Numbered from the stretch's first letter, positions 39,349-48,878 are shown. The stretch is DNA of 64,000 nucleotides from Bin87 sp965203855 (GCA_965203855.1 CBDBDN010000007.1:229568-293567), one strand, 5' to 3'. Made by a program: numbers and translations. The notes: generated by a model from the letters alone, not told the origin.

Positions 39349-40803
39349 ATGTCCGCATCGGTTGCCTATCCGCCCAAGCCTCGGGTCAGCCGGGATCGGC
39401 TGCCGCCCGGCCCGGCGGAGCTGCCCGTCGTCGGCCAGGCTTTTCGCTATCTGCGCGATCCGATCGGATTTATGACCGAGGCCGCCGCTTACGGCGACCT
39501 GGCGACGCTGTCGGTCAAGCCGGCCCTGCTGTATCTGGTTACGCACCCGGACTTGATACGGGACATTATGGTTACGCACCATCAGCGTGTCGGGCGCGGC
39601 CCCAACACTGAGGTGCTCAAGTGGGTGATGGGCAACAGCCTGGTTACCGCCGCCGGCGCCGACCACTTGCAGCAGCGCCGGATGATGCAGCCCCAATTTC
39701 ACCGCAGCCGGGTGGATGGCTATGGCGCCGTGATGCAGCAGTACGCCGTCAGCCACCGCGCCGGCTGGCAGGACGGGCAGCGCATTGATATGGCGCGCGA
39801 AATGGGCGACTTGACGCTCCGCATCGTCGTGAAAACGCTGTTTGGGCTGGAACTGCCATCCGATTCCCGGCGCATTGGCGATACCTTTGAGTTCACCAAT
39901 AATTACCTGGTTACCCGCGTCAACCAGCCGCCGCGCCTGCGCCATCTGCTGCATCAGCTGCCCCTGCCGTACAGCCGGCGTTTCCGGCGGGAACGCGCCC
40001 GTCTGGACGAAATCATTTTTGACCTGATTGCCAAACGGCGGCAGTCATTAGATAAGAGCGACGGGGATAGGAACGACGGGGATAAGAGCGGCCGGGATAG
40101 CAATGACGAGGACGGGAACGACGACCTGCTGTCGCTGCTGCTGGAAGCGCGCTTTGAGGATGACGCCGGGCAGATTGACCGGCTTACCGATCGGCAAGTG
40201 CGTGACCAGACTATTACGCTTTTCGCCGCCGGCCATGAGACTACCGCCGTGTCTTTGGCCTGGACCTGGTATCTGCTGGCCGTGAACCCGGAAATTCAGG
40301 CCCGGTTTCATCGGGAGCTGGACGATGTGATGGGCGGCCGGCCGCCTACGCTTGACGACTTGCCCAACCTGCCCTTTACCGACCGCATTCTTACGGAATC
40401 GCTGCGGCTGTACCCGTCCATCTGGTTCTGGTCGCGGATGGCCTTTGAGCCTTTTACGCTGGGGGGCTACGAGATTCCCGCCGGGGCGGTGCTGGCGGCG
40501 CCGCAGCTGATAGTCCAGCGCGATGCCCGTTGGTTTGAGGAGCCGTTAGAGTTCCGGCCCGACCGTTGGACGCCGGAGTTCCGCAACAGCCTGCCGCGTT
40601 ACGCCTACTATCCCTTTGGCGGCGGGCCGCGCCAGTGCATCGGAGAGGGGTTTGCGCTGATGGAATCCAAACTGATCCTGGCGGCCATCGGGCAGCAGTG
40701 GACGGTGCGCCACGATCCACGGCACCGCATCAAAATGCTGCCGCTGATTTCGCTGCGTCCCAAAGGGGGAATGCCGATGTATCTGGAACGCCGCCGCCGC
40801 TGA
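39349..40803 (+). CDS. Cytochrome P450
   Basis: 484 residues from ATG 39349 (MSASVAYPPKP). All P450 signatures are present: I helix LFAAGHETTAVSLAW (proton-delivery Thr), K helix ESLR, the PERF-like FRPDRW, and heme loop YYPFGGGPRQCIGEGFA with the thiolate Cys. There is no membrane anchor, so it is soluble. Before the I helix there is a Asp/Asn/Gly/Lys-rich insert of about 25 residues (DKSDGDRNDGDKSGRDSNDE) that looks like a recent simple-sequence expansion. It stands alone, and its redox partners are not in the window. Confidence 0.93.
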   Translation: MSASVAYPPKPRVSRDRLPPGPAELPVVGQAFRYLRDPIGFMTEAAAYGDLATLSVKPALLYLVTHPDLIRDIMVTHHQRVGRGPNTEVLKWVMGNSLVTAAGADHLQQRRMMQPQFHRSRVDGYGAVMQQYAVSHRAGWQDGQRIDMAREMGDLTLRIVVKTLFGLELPSDSRRIGDTFEFTNNYLVTRVNQPPRLRHLLHQLPLPYSRRFRRERARLDEIIFDLIAKRRQSLDKSDGDRNDGDKSGRDSNDEDGNDDLLSLLLEARFEDDAGQIDRLTDRQVRDQTITLFAAGHETTAVSLAWTWYLLAVNPEIQARFHRELDDVMGGRPPTLDDLPNLPFTDRILTESLRLYPSIWFWSRMAFEPFTLGGYEIPAGAVLAAPQLIVQRDARWFEEPLEFRPDRWTPEFRNSLPRYAYYPFGGGPRQCIGEGFALMESKLILAAIGQQWTVRHDPRHRIKMLPLISLRPKGGMPMYLERRRR

Positions 40804-40900
40804 AAAGGGGGATCCCCGGAATGGCCGCATCACCAAAATAGACTAATGCCGCATCCGGCATAGCGCCGCGCGGCATTGGGCTATTGGATTGCGCTGGCAA

Positions 40901-40974
40901 TGGCTACCCCACCAGGGTTCGAACCTGGGCTTTCAACTCCAAAGGCTGACGTGCTACCGCTACACCATGGGGCA
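40901..40974 (-). tRNA. tRNA-Gln (TTG)
   Basis: 74 nt on the minus strand. The acceptor is TGCCCCA/TGGGGTA, the anticodon loop CTTTGGA gives anticodon TTG, the T arm is CCAGG-TTCGAAC-CCTGG, and CCA is encoded. Confidence 0.93.
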
Positions 40975-41301
40975 ACGCCGGGATGGCCGGACGGCCGGCT
41001 GAGGGAACATCGCCGCCATCCATATCATCATATTCATTGTGCGCCGCCGGGCTGTTGCCGTCAAGGCCGGCGCAAGCCGGATAGCATTTCTTTGCCGGTG
41101 ATTCAGGTATAAAACCGTCATTCCGGTTGGCGCGGCGCACGAAAGACTGCGCCAAAAGCGCAGAAATGCCGGCCTATTCCATTCCATGGTTACGGTACAT
41201 GGCGCCGGCTTCCTAGCCTTGCTGATGACGGCAAAAATCCATTAGCCGCGCATATTAGGATACCAGCGACCCAAGGCGCCGGCGGGGCCGGCAAAAAAAA
41301 T

Positions 41302-41376
41302 TGGCTCCTCTGGCAGGATTCGAACCTGCGACCTAGCGGTTAACAGCCGCCCGCTCTACCGCTGAGCTACAGAGGA
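41302..41376 (-). tRNA. tRNA-Asn (GTT)
   Basis: 75 nt on the minus strand. The acceptor is TCCTCTG/CAGAGGA, the anticodon loop CTGTTAA gives GTT, and CCA is encoded. The 40975-41301 gap between the two tRNAs holds degenerate REP fragments (near 41070 and 41118) and no gene. Confidence 0.93.
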
Positions 41377-41561
41377 ACGCAATTGAAAGCGTCAGCAGTT
41401 TGACTGCCAACGCCGCCATTATACCGCCGCCGGCCGGATAAAGCAAGCGGCATCCCTGTACCAAACCCAGGGGCTGCCGGCGGAAATTGCTGCCGAACTA
41501 AAGCAACTTTACCCCCGCATTTTCCAAAAGCCGGCAAACCCGGCCAATGCCCCGGACAACT

Positions 41562-42323
41562 TTAGGAAGCATTCCCCATTGCGTTGATGTTACGCATCAG
41601 CCGGCCCGGGTTCGTTAGGGCCGGACGCCCGGCATCAGGATGCGCCGCCAAACCTCTGCCGCAGCAGTTCCCAGATTTTGCGCTGTACGGTCCGGTTGGC
41701 GCGTGCGCCGGTCCCGCGTCGGCCACGGCGCGCGCCCGTCCTCTGGAGTCAAACACGAAATCCCGGCGGTAGGCGCGGTTGCAGAACTGGCACTGCGGAA
41801 TGATGTTGTCCGGGTCGTTGGCCGGACGGTCCGGATCCTGATGCCCTTGCTGCAAAGTTACGCGGTCAGGGCCATAGCGTGGGTCCGGTTCGCCCTCCCG
41901 CGCGCCGCAGGTAGCGCAGCGGTTGCCGAATGCGGTTATCAGCTGCGTAAAATCGCCGGCATTCAGCCGGCCCTGACGCCGGCTGCGTTCATTCACAAAA
42001 CCCTGGTCGGGGCGATACGGGTCAGCCAGCTGATGGAAACCGCCGCTGCCGGCAATGTTCCAGCCGTCCCGTTTGAGATGCCGCACCTGCTGATCCCGGC
42101 CGGCGTTAGGATATTCCCGGCGCACGGCGTCCGAAATTTCATCCTTATGCACCCGTTCCGGCGCATAGTGATGCAGCATCGCCAGCCAGACTCGTTTGTG
42201 ACTGTTTTCGGCCGGCAATTTCACGCCGTGCTGCGCCAGATGCTTGGCGTGAATGCGGGCAATATCCCGGTAAGCCGTATCCAGTTCCGCCGGCGACGGC
42301 AGCGGGCTTTGCGGCATCGTCAT
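41562..42323 (-). CDS. HNH-type restriction endonuclease
   Basis: 253 residues. The C-terminal half carries an HNH zinc-finger nuclease: NRCATCGAREGEPDPRYG, then LQQGHQDPDRPANDPDNIIPQCQFCNRAYRRD. The two Cys pairs bind structural zinc, and the GHQD His with the Asn form the metal site. The N-terminal half is probably the DNA-recognition part (KDEISDAVRREYPNAGRDQQVRHLKRDGW). It overlaps the DNA methyltransferase gene by 4 nt, which identifies it as the restriction partner of a type II system. The recognition site is not predictable. Confidence 0.82.
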   Translation of the reverse strand: MTMPQSPLPSPAELDTAYRDIARIHAKHLAQHGVKLPAENSHKRVWLAMLHHYAPERVHKDEISDAVRREYPNAGRDQQVRHLKRDGWNIAGSGGFHQLADPYRPDQGFVNERSRRQGRLNAGDFTQLITAFGNRCATCGAREGEPDPRYGPDRVTLQQGHQDPDRPANDPDNIIPQCQFCNRAYRRDFVFDSRGRARAVADAGPAHAPTGPYSAKSGNCCGRGLAAHPDAGRPALTNPGRLMRNINAMGNAS

Positions 42324-43225
42324 CGCGCGGCCCCGTCCCCGGCTGCTGTTGCGGTTACGGTGATACGCGCATCGGCGGCGGCGGCCATCGCCGGGTCAAT
42401 CTCAAAGCCGATAAAGCCCCGGCCTTCCCGCCGCGCCGCAATGCCCGTCGCGCCGGAACCGGCAAAAGGGTCCAGCACTAGGGCATCGGCGCCGGCGGCG
42501 CAAAAAATGCGTATCAGATGTTGTAGCAGCGGCACCGGCTTGGCCGTCATATGGCCGTAGCGTTCCCGAGTTTTAGGCACCGGAATCACCGTGCCGGGAA
42601 AGCGGTCCGGTTCCACCAGCGGCGCATCGGCGCTGATTAGCCCGGCGCGATGCTTCAGCCAGTTATCCACAAAAGTGCCGTCGCGCGGCGCCTGCGCCAG
42701 GACGATTAGTTCCATTTGCGGTTTCAACTGTGGCGTTTTACGCCCGCCGAGTTCGGCGATGATGCGCCGCTTTTCGTCATCCGGCAGGTTGCGCCGCCGC
42801 ACAAAGTGGTCTTGCGTAAAGGCTTTAGCCTGCCCCTCGTAGCGCCACGCCAGGGCGTCCCGGATCTCAAACCCGGCGTCATCAATGGCGGCGGCGGTGC
42901 GATGAAACAGCCGCGGCTGGGCAAAGCACAGCACAAACCCGCCCGGTTTGATTACCCGCATCCATTGCTCGGCAATGGGCGCCAGAAAGGCATATAGATT
43001 GCGGCCCTGATTGCGGGTGAATTTCATTCCCGACGGCAGTCCGCCTACTACGCCCGGCTTGACGCGGGAACGCAAATGCCCATCATCCCACCCGTCGTCC
43101 ATACCATCGATGAAATACGGCGAGTCGGTCAAAATCAGGGAAACGCTGCTGTCGTCCAGCTCCGCCATCCCGTCGCGGCAGTCGGCGCTTTTGACCCAGC
43201 GGGTGGCAGTGTCGTCAGGTTCCAT
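42320..43225 (-). CDS. Site-specific DNA methyltransferase (beta-class order)
   Basis: 301 residues. Catalytic motif IV appears as LTDSPYF near residue 33, and the SAM-binding motif I, VLDPFAGSGATGIAARREGRGFIGFEID, lies near the C-terminus. This IV-then-I order is the beta class, which includes N4-cytosine and N6-adenine enzymes. The variant DSPYF does not by itself decide between them. The enzyme would protect the genome from the HNH nuclease encoded immediately downstream with a 4-nt overlap. Confidence 0.88.
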   Translation of the reverse strand: MEPDDTATRWVKSADCRDGMAELDDSSVSLILTDSPYFIDGMDDGWDDGHLRSRVKPGVVGGLPSGMKFTRNQGRNLYAFLAPIAEQWMRVIKPGGFVLCFAQPRLFHRTAAAIDDAGFEIRDALAWRYEGQAKAFTQDHFVRRRNLPDDEKRRIIAELGGRKTPQLKPQMELIVLAQAPRDGTFVDNWLKHRAGLISADAPLVEPDRFPGTVIPVPKTRERYGHMTAKPVPLLQHLIRIFCAAGADALVLDPFAGSGATGIAARREGRGFIGFEIDPAMAAAADARITVTATAAGDGAAR

Positions 43226-43338
43226 ATCAAAATCGCTTTGGCGTAGTGGCAGCTGCGGATTGCGGTAACGGCGGTGATTTTAGCACATTATATCTGATAT
43301 GGCAACTGCCGCCCGCCCTGCCGATGCTCGGTATTGCA

Positions 43339-44136
43339 TCACATCATCGTGTACCCGCCCGACACGCTCAAAGTCTGTCCGGTGATGAAGCTGGCGGCAT
43401 CCGAGGCCAGGAACACTACGGCGTTGGCTACTTCCTGCGCCGTTCCCATCCGGCGCAGCGGGTAGGCGCGGCGCACCCGTTCCAGCACTTCCTCCGTAAA
43501 AATGTCCTGCATCCCTTGGCTCCACATACTTTCCGGGCTGGACACTTCGGCTTGCGGCGGCACTACCAAGCCCGGACATACCATATTGAGCCGCAGCCCG
43601 TAGCGTCCGGTCTCCCGCGCGATGGCCTTGCTGAGGGCGATGACGCCGGCCTTGCACGCCGAATAGACGGCCTCCCGGTATTCGCCCATCCGCCCGGCGT
43701 CGCTGCTGATGCTGACGATAGCCCCCGATTGCCGTTCCATCATATGCGGCAGCACGGCGTGAATGCAGTTGATGGCGCCCCACAGGTTCACATCAACCTC
43801 TTTGATATGCTCGGAACGCGGCTTGTCCATAAACAGGCGGTCAACCGTCCAGCCCACATTGTTGACCAGCACATCCACGCTGCCGAGCCGGGCGATGGCT
43901 TCGGCCATCATCGCATCGGTCTTGCTTTGGTCGGTAACATCGGCGTCAATGACGACGGCCGATGCGCCGGAATCCATCGCATTGACGGCGGCGGCCGTCT
44001 GCTCGCCGGCGCTACGGTTCAGCTCGGCGATGGCGATATTGCTGCCCTCGGCGGCGAATGCCAGCACGATGGCCCGCCCAATGTTAGTGCCGCCGCCGGT
44101 TACGACGATATTTTTGCCTTTCAGCCCTAGCTCCAT
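43339..44136 (-). CDS. Short-chain dehydrogenase/reductase
   Basis: 265 residues. Classical SDR: NAD(P)-binding VVTGGGTNIGRAI, DADVTD, LVNNVGW, the catalytic Ser in SISSDAGRMGEY, and the YSACK Tyr-Lys pair, with the C-terminal GQTLSVSGGYTMM. An Asn in the TGGGTNIG turn favours hydroxyacyl-type substrates, but none can be assigned. Its start overlaps the nuclease gene upstream by 10 nt. Confidence 0.9.
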   Translation of the reverse strand: MELGLKGKNIVVTGGGTNIGRAIVLAFAAEGSNIAIAELNRSAGEQTAAAVNAMDSGASAVVIDADVTDQSKTDAMMAEAIARLGSVDVLVNNVGWTVDRLFMDKPRSEHIKEVDVNLWGAINCIHAVLPHMMERQSGAIVSISSDAGRMGEYREAVYSACKAGVIALSKAIARETGRYGLRLNMVCPGLVVPPQAEVSSPESMWSQGMQDIFTEEVLERVRRAYPLRRMGTAQEVANAVVFLASDAASFITGQTLSVSGGYTMM

Positions 44137-44621
44137 GGGTCATTCTCCAGTCGTTCACGGAGGACGCGCAGATTTTCCACATCCTCCCGGTTGTATTCCA
44201 GCAGAGTATCCAGCGCAGCCCGGTCGTCATAGCGTTGGTAGCGGCGCCAGAGCAGTACGGCGTCAAAGCCGCTCATATCGGGCAGTTTGCGCCGAATGCC
44301 CATGTCCACCTCAATTTTCTTGAGGCCGCCTTTCCAGCCGGCGCGATGGGCGGCGCGCATCAGGTCGCAATGCTCAAACCGGCGGCGCAGGTCAATGCCG
44401 GGATCCTGCGCCAGAAAGGGCAGGTCAAAGCTGGCGCCGTTAAAAGTGTAGATGGTGGTAACGCCCTCCAGGATGTGCAGTATGGCGTCCGGCGTGATGT
44501 CATCGCCAACCAGCTGCGCCATCGTCCAGTCACGGGGAAAGTCCACGGCGATGCCGACTACCGTCGGATAGCTGCCGTTGCCGATAAAGCCGGTTGTTTC
44601 AATGTCCAGATAAGCGTCCAT
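44127..44621 (-). CDS. RNase H-like exonuclease (YprB/RNase_H_2 family)
   Basis: 164 residues from ATG 44621; an ATG at 44633 arises from the neighbouring repeat. DEDD-type nuclease fold: YLDIETTGF (first Asp and Glu), YTFNGASFDLPFL (second Asp), the helix GGLKKIEVDMGIRR, and YNREDVENL (last Asp). These proteins trim nucleic acid 3' ends or are helicase accessory factors. It overlaps the following SDR gene. Confidence 0.82.
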   Translation of the reverse strand: MDAYLDIETTGFIGNGSYPTVVGIAVDFPRDWTMAQLVGDDITPDAILHILEGVTTIYTFNGASFDLPFLAQDPGIDLRRRFEHCDLMRAAHRAGWKGGLKKIEVDMGIRRKLPDMSGFDAVLLWRRYQRYDDRAALDTLLEYNREDVENLRVLRERLENDPWS

Positions 44622-44697
44622 ATTACCCGTCATTCCGGCGTAAGCCGGAATCCATTAGCGTCATAGCATCCGTCATTCCGGCGCCGGCCGGTATCTA
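44622..44697. repeat. REP-like pair between purH and the nuclease gene
   Basis: One palindrome with a GTAA loop near 44635-44655, then a variant near 44672-44697 (CCGGCGCCGGCCGG). Confidence 0.7.
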
Positions 44698-46236
44698 TCA
44701 GTGGCGAAAATGGCGTACCCCTGTGAACACCATGGCGATGCCGGCGGCGTTGGCGGCGGCAATCACTTCGTCATCCCGGATGGAGCCGCCGGGCTGTACG
44801 ATGGCAGTAATGCCGGCGTCCTCCGCCAGCTCAATGTTGTCCGGGAACGGGAAAAAAGCATCAGAGGCCAGCACGCAGCCGGCCGACTGCTCTCCGGCGG
44901 CGCGCTGCGACAGATGCACGCTGACCACCCGGTTGGGCTGCCCGGCGCCCATTCCTATCAGCGCCCGGTCTTTCACCAAGGCAATAGCGTTGGACTTGAT
45001 ATGCTTGACCGCTTTCCAGGCAAATGCCAAGTCGGCCAGTTCGGCATCGGTCGGAATGCGCTCCGTGGCCGTAGTCCAGGAGTCCGGGTTTGCGACGACA
45101 GCATCGGGCGTCTGCACCAGGACGCCGCCGCTCAATGGACGAATATCGTAATCGGATGCGCCCGGCGCGGCCGCCGCCGGTTCCGTTTCCAAAATACGCA
45201 GATTGCGCTTGCGTTGCAGGATGGACAACGCATCGGCGTCGTAGCCGGGAGCGACTACCACTTCATAGAACACCGGCGCCATCGCCTCCGCGGCGGCGGC
45301 GTCAACCGGGCGGTTGAACCCAACAATGCCGCCGAAAGCCGACACCGGATCGCCGGCGTAAGCCAGCCGATAAGCTTCCGCCAGGTTGTCCCGGGACGCC
45401 AGGCCGCAGGGGTTGGCGTGCTTGATGACGCACACTGCCGGCTCGGCGTAGTCGCTAACCGTGCGCCAGGCTGCGTCAGCGTCCATCAGATTGTTGAACG
45501 ACAGAGCGCGCCCGTGATGCTGCCGCGCGCGGGCGATACCGCCGGAGCCGCCGGCGGCCGGGACATACAATGCGCCCCGCTGGTGCGGGTTTTCGCCATA
45601 GCGCAGCGCCGCCGCCCGCGTCAGCCCGATGATTACCTGCTGCGGCATTTCATCGGCAGCGTCCGCTGCCGCCGCCAGGTATGACGCCACGGCGGCGTCA
45701 TAGACGGCCACGTGCTGAAAGGCTTTCGCCGCCAGGCGGCGCCGCTGTTCCAGATTCAGGCCGTCGCCCGCCAGCGCATCGGCAACCCAATCGTAATCCG
45801 CCGGGTCAACGATGACGGCTGCCGACGGGAAATTCTTGGCGGCGGCGCGCAGCATAGTCGGCCCGCCGATGTCAATGTTTTCCAGCGCATCGTCCAGCGT
45901 AACACCCGGCCGGCCGACGGTTTCCGCAAAGGGATACAGGTTGACGGCCACCACATCAATAGCGGCGATATTATGGCGTTCCAGCTCGGCCATCTGTGCG
46001 GCGGAATCGCGCCGGGCCAGCAGGCCGCCGTGAATGACGGGATGCAGCGTCTTGACCCGCCCGTCCAGCAGCTCCGGGAATCCGGTAACATCGGATACCT
46101 GCCGCACGGGGATGCCGGCCTCGGCCAGGCTGCGGTGTGTGCCGCCCGTACTGATTAGCGCATAGCCGGCGTCCGACAGCCGCCGCCCCAAGTCCGCAAT
46201 GCCCGTCTTGTCAAATACGCTCAATAAGGCTTGCAC
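44698..46236 (-). CDS. purH: Bifunctional AICAR transformylase/IMP cyclohydrolase
   Basis: 512 residues, the normal length. The N-terminal cyclohydrolase (LLSVFDKTGIADLGRRL, STGGTHRSL, DGRVKTLHPVIHGGLLARR) closes the IMP ring. The C-terminal transformylase, with KHANPCGLA, SAFGGIVGFNR, and AFAWKAVKHIKSNAI, uses 10-formyl-THF. It follows purM and purF on the same strand and finishes the purine pathway. The 97-nt gap to purM contains a GTCTATCCTG repeat. Confidence 0.97.
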   Translation of the reverse strand: MQALLSVFDKTGIADLGRRLSDAGYALISTGGTHRSLAEAGIPVRQVSDVTGFPELLDGRVKTLHPVIHGGLLARRDSAAQMAELERHNIAAIDVVAVNLYPFAETVGRPGVTLDDALENIDIGGPTMLRAAAKNFPSAAVIVDPADYDWVADALAGDGLNLEQRRRLAAKAFQHVAVYDAAVASYLAAAADAADEMPQQVIIGLTRAAALRYGENPHQRGALYVPAAGGSGGIARARQHHGRALSFNNLMDADAAWRTVSDYAEPAVCVIKHANPCGLASRDNLAEAYRLAYAGDPVSAFGGIVGFNRPVDAAAAEAMAPVFYEVVVAPGYDADALSILQRKRNLRILETEPAAAAPGASDYDIRPLSGGVLVQTPDAVVANPDSWTTATERIPTDAELADLAFAWKAVKHIKSNAIALVKDRALIGMGAGQPNRVVSVHLSQRAAGEQSAGCVLASDAFFPFPDNIELAEDAGITAIVQPGGSIRDDEVIAAANAAGIAMVFTGVRHFRH

Positions 46237-46289
46237 TGTGCCGTTCCCCCATCGCCCTTAAATCCGAGCGGAATCCCGTAGTCCGTATC

Positions 46290-46333
46290 GGACGACAATC
46301 ATCCTGTCTATCCTGTCTATCGGTGTCAAAAAT
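46290..46333. repeat. ATCCTGTCTATC-type short interspersed repeat
   Basis: The sequence CATCCTGTCTATCCTGTC then TATCGGTGTCAAAAATTC resembles 3037-3082 (CATCCTATCCATCCTGTCC..ATCGGTGTAAAAAATTC). A reverse relative is at 36655-36690 (GGATGGACAGGATAAACGGG). This is a second repeat family, distinct from the palindromes. Confidence 0.6.
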
Positions 46334-47383
46334 TCAACCGCCGGCCAAAATCGTCTGCGCGTTTCCGGTACGCGCAACGATGCGGCCCACGGCAACGGCG
46401 TCCGGTATGCCGGCCAATAGCGCGGCGGCGCCGTCGGCATCGCACACGGCAACCATACCCAAGCCCATATTGAACACGCGGTACATCTCGGCGTCGCTGA
46501 TGCCGCCGGCCCGCTGCACTGCGCCGAATATGGGCGGAATGTTCCAGGAGCCAACCTGAAACTCGGCGGCGACAGCGTCCGGCAAAATGGACGGCATCTT
46601 GCCCGGCAGCCCGCCCCCGGTAACATGACACAGTGCTTTGACTGCCCCTTTGTCCTGCGGTCCGAGCCACGGCGCCAACAACGGATAATAGGCGCGATGC
46701 CGCACCATCAGTTCATCGCCCAAGTTGCGGGACAGGCCGGGTACGGGGCGAAACAGCGCCGACGGGTCGTCATCAGTGCCGAACACGCGGCGCACCAGCG
46801 AGAACCCGTTGGTGTGCACCCCGCTAGAGGGCAGGCCCACCAGCAAATCGCCGGGTACAATGCGGCTGCCATCCAGCAGCCGGCAGCGTTCCGCAACGCC
46901 GACGACAAAGCCGGCCAGGTCAAAATCGCCGGCGCCGTACACGCCGGGCAGCTGCGCCGTTTCGCCGCCAATCAGCGCGCAGCCCGTTTCGCGGCAGCCC
47001 CAAACGATGCCCCGCATCAGCATTTCCAGCCGGTGTTCGTCCGCTTCGCTGAACGATACATAGTCCAGAAAGAACAGCGGCCGCGCCCCTTTAGTAAGGA
47101 TGTCGTTGACATTGAGCGTTACCAGATCTTGCCCGACGCCCTCAAAATGTCCCAGCTGGGCAGCGATTTTCAGTTTGGTGCCTACTCCGTCCGCGCTGGC
47201 CGCCAGCACCGGGTCGGCATAGCCCGACAATGCGAACAGGCCGGCGAACCCGCCGCCGCCTTCCAGCACCTCCGGGCCGTGCGTCATTGCCGCAAACGCC
47301 TTGATGCGGTCTTTCATCCCGTCCAGCGCGTCCAGCGCAACGCCGGCGGCGGCATAGGCGTCGGATGCCGGGGCCTGGTTCAC
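46334..47383 (-). CDS. purM: Phosphoribosylformylglycinamidine cyclo-ligase (AIR synthetase)
   Basis: 349 residues. It makes aminoimidazole ribonucleotide with ATP. Markers: LAASADGVGTKLKIA, NVNDILTKGARPLFFLDY, ALIGGETAQLPGVYG, SSGVHTNGFSLVR, HVTGGGLPGKMPSIL and FNMGLGMV. It lies 28 nt after purF and is the second gene of the purine operon. Confidence 0.97.
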   Translation of the reverse strand: MNQAPASDAYAAAGVALDALDGMKDRIKAFAAMTHGPEVLEGGGGFAGLFALSGYADPVLAASADGVGTKLKIAAQLGHFEGVGQDLVTLNVNDILTKGARPLFFLDYVSFSEADEHRLEMLMRGIVWGCRETGCALIGGETAQLPGVYGAGDFDLAGFVVGVAERCRLLDGSRIVPGDLLVGLPSSGVHTNGFSLVRRVFGTDDDPSALFRPVPGLSRNLGDELMVRHRAYYPLLAPWLGPQDKGAVKALCHVTGGGLPGKMPSILPDAVAAEFQVGSWNIPPIFGAVQRAGGISDAEMYRVFNMGLGMVAVCDADGAAALLAGIPDAVAVGRIVARTGNAQTILAGG

Positions 47384-47411
47384 TGCCGACCGTTCCGGTT
47401 CCTGCGGCCCG

Positions 47412-48878
47412 TTACGCCGACGCCGTCGAATGCGCCGCCGGCGCTGCGTCGGCTCCGGTCAAGCCCAGCTGTACGGGGACGGGGTATCGGCCGGTAAAGC
47501 AGGCGTCGCAGAAACCGCCATGATTGCCCTGCGCCACGCCCATCAGCCCCTCTACGCTCAAATAACCCAAGGTATCGGCCCCGGTAATCCGCCGGATTTC
47601 GTCAACCGACTTGTTGGCGGCAATCAGTTCCGCGCGCGTTGCCATATCCACGCCCAGATAGCAGGGATGCTTGATCGGCGGCGCGCAGACCCGTAGATGA
47701 ACCGCCGCCGCCCCGGCGCGCCGCAGCAGCTCCACCACATGAGGCGTCGTAGTGCCGCGCACGATGCTGTCGTCCACCACTACCAGCCGCTTGCCGCGCA
47801 GTATCGCCGGCATCGGGTTGAATTTTTGCCGCACGCCCCGGTCGCGCCGCTGCTGTTCCGGCTCAATGAAAGTGCGCCCCACATAGCGGTTGCGTACCAG
47901 CCCGTTGGCAAAGGGAATGCCGGATTCGCGCGCATAGCCGACCGCAGCCGAAGTAGATGAATCGGGGATGCCGATTACCAGGTCGGCGGCGGCGGGATGC
48001 TCCCGGGCCAGCTGGGCGCCCATCTCCTCGCGGGCGGTATGCATCAGCGCGCCGTCCATTACGCTGTCCGGGCGCGCAAAGTAAATCCATTCAAAGACGC
48101 AGAGGGCGCGGTCGCGCGGCGCGGCGTTTTGATACACCGCCGAATGGATGCCGTCCGGCCCGATGGTAACTACTTCCCCCGGCGCCAGCTCCCGCACGAA
48201 CTCGGCTTGCAGATGGTCCAAAGCGCAGGTTTCCGAGGCGGCTACCCACCCGTTTTCCAGCCGGCCCAGGCACAGCGGACGGATGCCCAGGGGATCCCGG
48301 GCGGCAATCATCGCATCCGGCGTCAGCAGCGTCAGCGAGAACGCCCCCTCCATACATTGCATCCCGTAAAACAGCCGCTCCGCCCAGGATGCGCCCGGCG
48401 CATTCGCCAGCAGATGGGCGATGACTTCGGAATCGGTGGTAGTCTGAAAAGCGCAGCCGTGTTCCGCTTGCAGCCGTTCCCGCAGCGGCGCCGAGTTGAC
48501 GATGTTGCCGTTATGGGCCACGGCCAGAGGCCCGTTGCGGCCCGCCACCAGCAGCGGCTGCGCGTTGCACGGTTCGCTGGCGCCGGTAGTGGAATAGCGG
48601 GTATGGCCGATGGCCAGCGGGCCGGGCAGCCGGTCAATGCCGCCGTCCGCAAAAGCCTCGGAGACCAGCCCCATCCCGGTATGCGCCTGCAAGCGGCCGG
48701 CGTCGGCAGTGGCCACGCCGGCGGATTCTTGCCCCCGGTGTTGCAATGCGAACAGCCCAACCGCGGCCAGCGCTGCGCTGTGCGCCCCCGGCGCATACAA
48801 CCCCACTACCCCGCATTCTTCGCGGGGATGGTCAAAAGCAACGGAGCGGAAACCGTCGGGCGGCCGGGCAGCCAGCAT
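47412..48878 (-). CDS. purF: Amidophosphoribosyltransferase
   Basis: 488 residues. First committed enzyme of purine synthesis. After a propeptide of 20 residues the N-terminal glutaminase begins with the nucleophile Cys in EECGVVGLYAP. ALQHRGQESAG, RYSTTGASEPCNAQP and DSEVIAHLL follow. The PRPP loop LVVVDDSIVRGTT is intact. The C-terminal region (HPCYLGVDMATRAELIA) suggests the iron-sulfur type of Bacillus-like enzymes. First gene of purF-purM-purH. Confidence 0.97.
   Translation of the reverse strand: MLAARPPDGFRSVAFDHPREECGVVGLYAPGAHSAALAAVGLFALQHRGQESAGVATADAGRLQAHTGMGLVSEAFADGGIDRLPGPLAIGHTRYSTTGASEPCNAQPLLVAGRNGPLAVAHNGNIVNSAPLRERLQAEHGCAFQTTTDSEVIAHLLANAPGASWAERLFYGMQCMEGAFSLTLLTPDAMIAARDPLGIRPLCLGRLENGWVAASETCALDHLQAEFVRELAPGEVVTIGPDGIHSAVYQNAAPRDRALCVFEWIYFARPDSVMDGALMHTAREEMGAQLAREHPAAADLVIGIPDSSTSAAVGYARESGIPFANGLVRNRYVGRTFIEPEQQRRDRGVRQKFNPMPAILRGKRLVVVDDSIVRGTTTPHVVELLRRAGAAAVHLRVCAPPIKHPCYLGVDMATRAELIAANKSVDEIRRITGADTLGYLSVEGLMGVAQGNHGGFCDACFTGRYPVPVQLGLTGADAAPAAHSTASA

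Noticed and set aside
41275..41301. Terminator beside tRNA-Asn (GCCGGCGGGGCCGGC then A run)
   Set aside because: In the direction of tRNA transcription the T run precedes the hairpin, the wrong order; in the other direction the run is A.
42668..42680. DnaA-box-like TTATCCACA
   Set aside because: A single copy inside the methyltransferase coding region. No cluster, AT-rich stretch or dnaA nearby, so no origin call, including upstream of rpmH.
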